NCBI GenBank assembly: GCA_003527885.1
Contig: DPWB01000117.1
Span: forward strand, 4,306-11,358
Direction: 5' to 3'
Source of the DNA: Candidatus Competibacteraceae bacterium
GTDB lineage: Bacteria > Pseudomonadota > Gammaproteobacteria > Competibacterales > Competibacteraceae
DNA: 7,053 bases
Below the pieces are notes generated by a model that saw nothing but the letters and a program-made list of their open reading frames with translations, did not search any database and had not been told where the DNA came from. How positions within the stretch are numbered: position 1 is the stretch's first letter; each line of letters begins with the position of its first letter. Below, one piece after another: positions 6,786 through 7,053 of the stretch. The translations under genes and the position numbers were made by a program.

Positions 6786-6948
6786 GGCGCGCTCTGAGAT
6801 CGTTGCTGGTGTTTCCGTGGCGGCGGCGCTCGGGCAGAATATCGGTGTGTCCTGATGCCGGTTATCATGTACGCCCCGAGGCGCCGCCGGGCGCTGGCCC
6901 GCCAGTTCTCTCAGGATCAAACCGACCACCCAGCAGGATGAATCGAAG

Positions 6949-7053
6949 ATGCAACCCATATTGAAATCCGCCAAGCTCGCCAACGTTTGTTACGACATTC
7001 GCGGGCCGGTGCTGGCGCGCGCCAAGCAGATGGAAGATGAAGGCCAGCGGATC
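6949..7053 (+). CDS. alaA: AlaA-like alanine transaminase, N-terminus (partial)
   Basis: The first 35 codons run to the right edge of the window. The protein begins MQPILKSAKLANVCYDIRGP and continues VLARAKQMEDEGQRI. This closely follows the N-terminus of E. coli AlaA (formerly YfbQ): S-x-K-L-x-N-V-C-Y-D-I-R-G-P-V-L, then a helix ending in E-E-G. AlaA is a cytoplasmic PLP-dependent class I/II aminotransferase converting pyruvate and glutamate to alanine and 2-oxoglutarate. The PLP-binding lysine is beyond the window. AGGA at 6935-6938 lies ten bases before the ATG as a plausible ribosome binding site; another ATG at 6938 is out of frame. The gene is divergent from the binding protein-dctA unit. 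Confidence 0.9.
   Translation, partial: MQPILKSAKLANVCYDIRGPVLARAKQMEDEGQRI

Larger units (their letters stand above)
6604..6948. other. Divergent control region between the binding-protein gene and alaA
   Basis: No gene is evident in these 345 bases. They hold a minus-strand sigma70-type promoter (6729-6756), a cluster of GTGTG half-sites (6764-6785 and 6844-6849) and a weak plus-strand -10-like TATCAT at 6863-6868 that lacks a good -35. A short GGTTCAAGTCCGG around 6680-6692 resembles a tRNA T-arm, but no tRNA can be folded around it. Confidence 0.5.

Noticed and set aside
6949..7053. The PLP enzyme at the right edge as a candidate OvoB to complete ovothiol synthesis
   Set aside because: Its N-terminus matches AlaA alanine transaminase specifically, and it lies almost 4 kb from ovoA, divergent from the intervening transport unit.

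Overview
The window is GC-rich, densely coded bacterial chromosome, most likely from a gammaproteobacterium. The last gene starts like E. coli AlaA, and one periplasmic protein resembles E. coli GltI along most of its length. I cannot name a genus. I saw no rRNA, complete tRNA, CRISPR array, transposase or phage gene.

Layout. (1) 3-224, plus strand: the C-terminal tail of a protein resembling GH94 / cyclic beta-1,2-glucan synthase, entering from the left. (2) 225-672: a gene-free stretch holding a frameshifted short-chain dehydrogenase (SDR) remnant, a weak sigma70-like promoter and a leader with three small hairpins. (3) 673-3102, plus: a full-length ovoA, the trifunctional-looking ovothiol enzyme (DinB-like, FGE/sulfatase-like and SAM methyltransferase domains). 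(4) 3189-3788, minus: a short SDR convergent with ovoA, in which the usual Tyr and Lys of the active site appear to be replaced. (5) 3789-4136: an intergenic stretch with a candidate dctA terminator, a G-quadruplex motif on the RNA-like strand and two mutually exclusive hairpins. (6) 4137-5477, minus: dctA, a C4-dicarboxylate:cation symporter. (7) 5581-6540, minus: a GltI-type periplasmic binding protein 103 bases upstream of dctA and in the same direction. (8) 6541-6948: a divergent control region with a good sigma70 promoter on the minus strand and a cluster of GTGTG half-sites. (9) 6949 to the right edge, plus: the first 35 codons of alaA, alanine transaminase.

How the genes fit together. 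ovoA is an apparently single-gene unit for making the sulfoxide intermediate of 5-thiohistidine and for N-methylation; the partner lyase OvoB is not in the window. The binding protein and dctA look like one transcription unit for acidic amino acids or C4-dicarboxylates. Pairing an ABC-type binding protein with a DAACS-family symporter, with no ABC permease or ATPase beside it, is the most interesting arrangement here. alaA is read divergently from that unit, so the two may share control through the palindromic sites between them. Nothing else amounts to a clear new system; the remaining points of interest are the SDR remnant, the regulatory structures and the unusual SDR active site.
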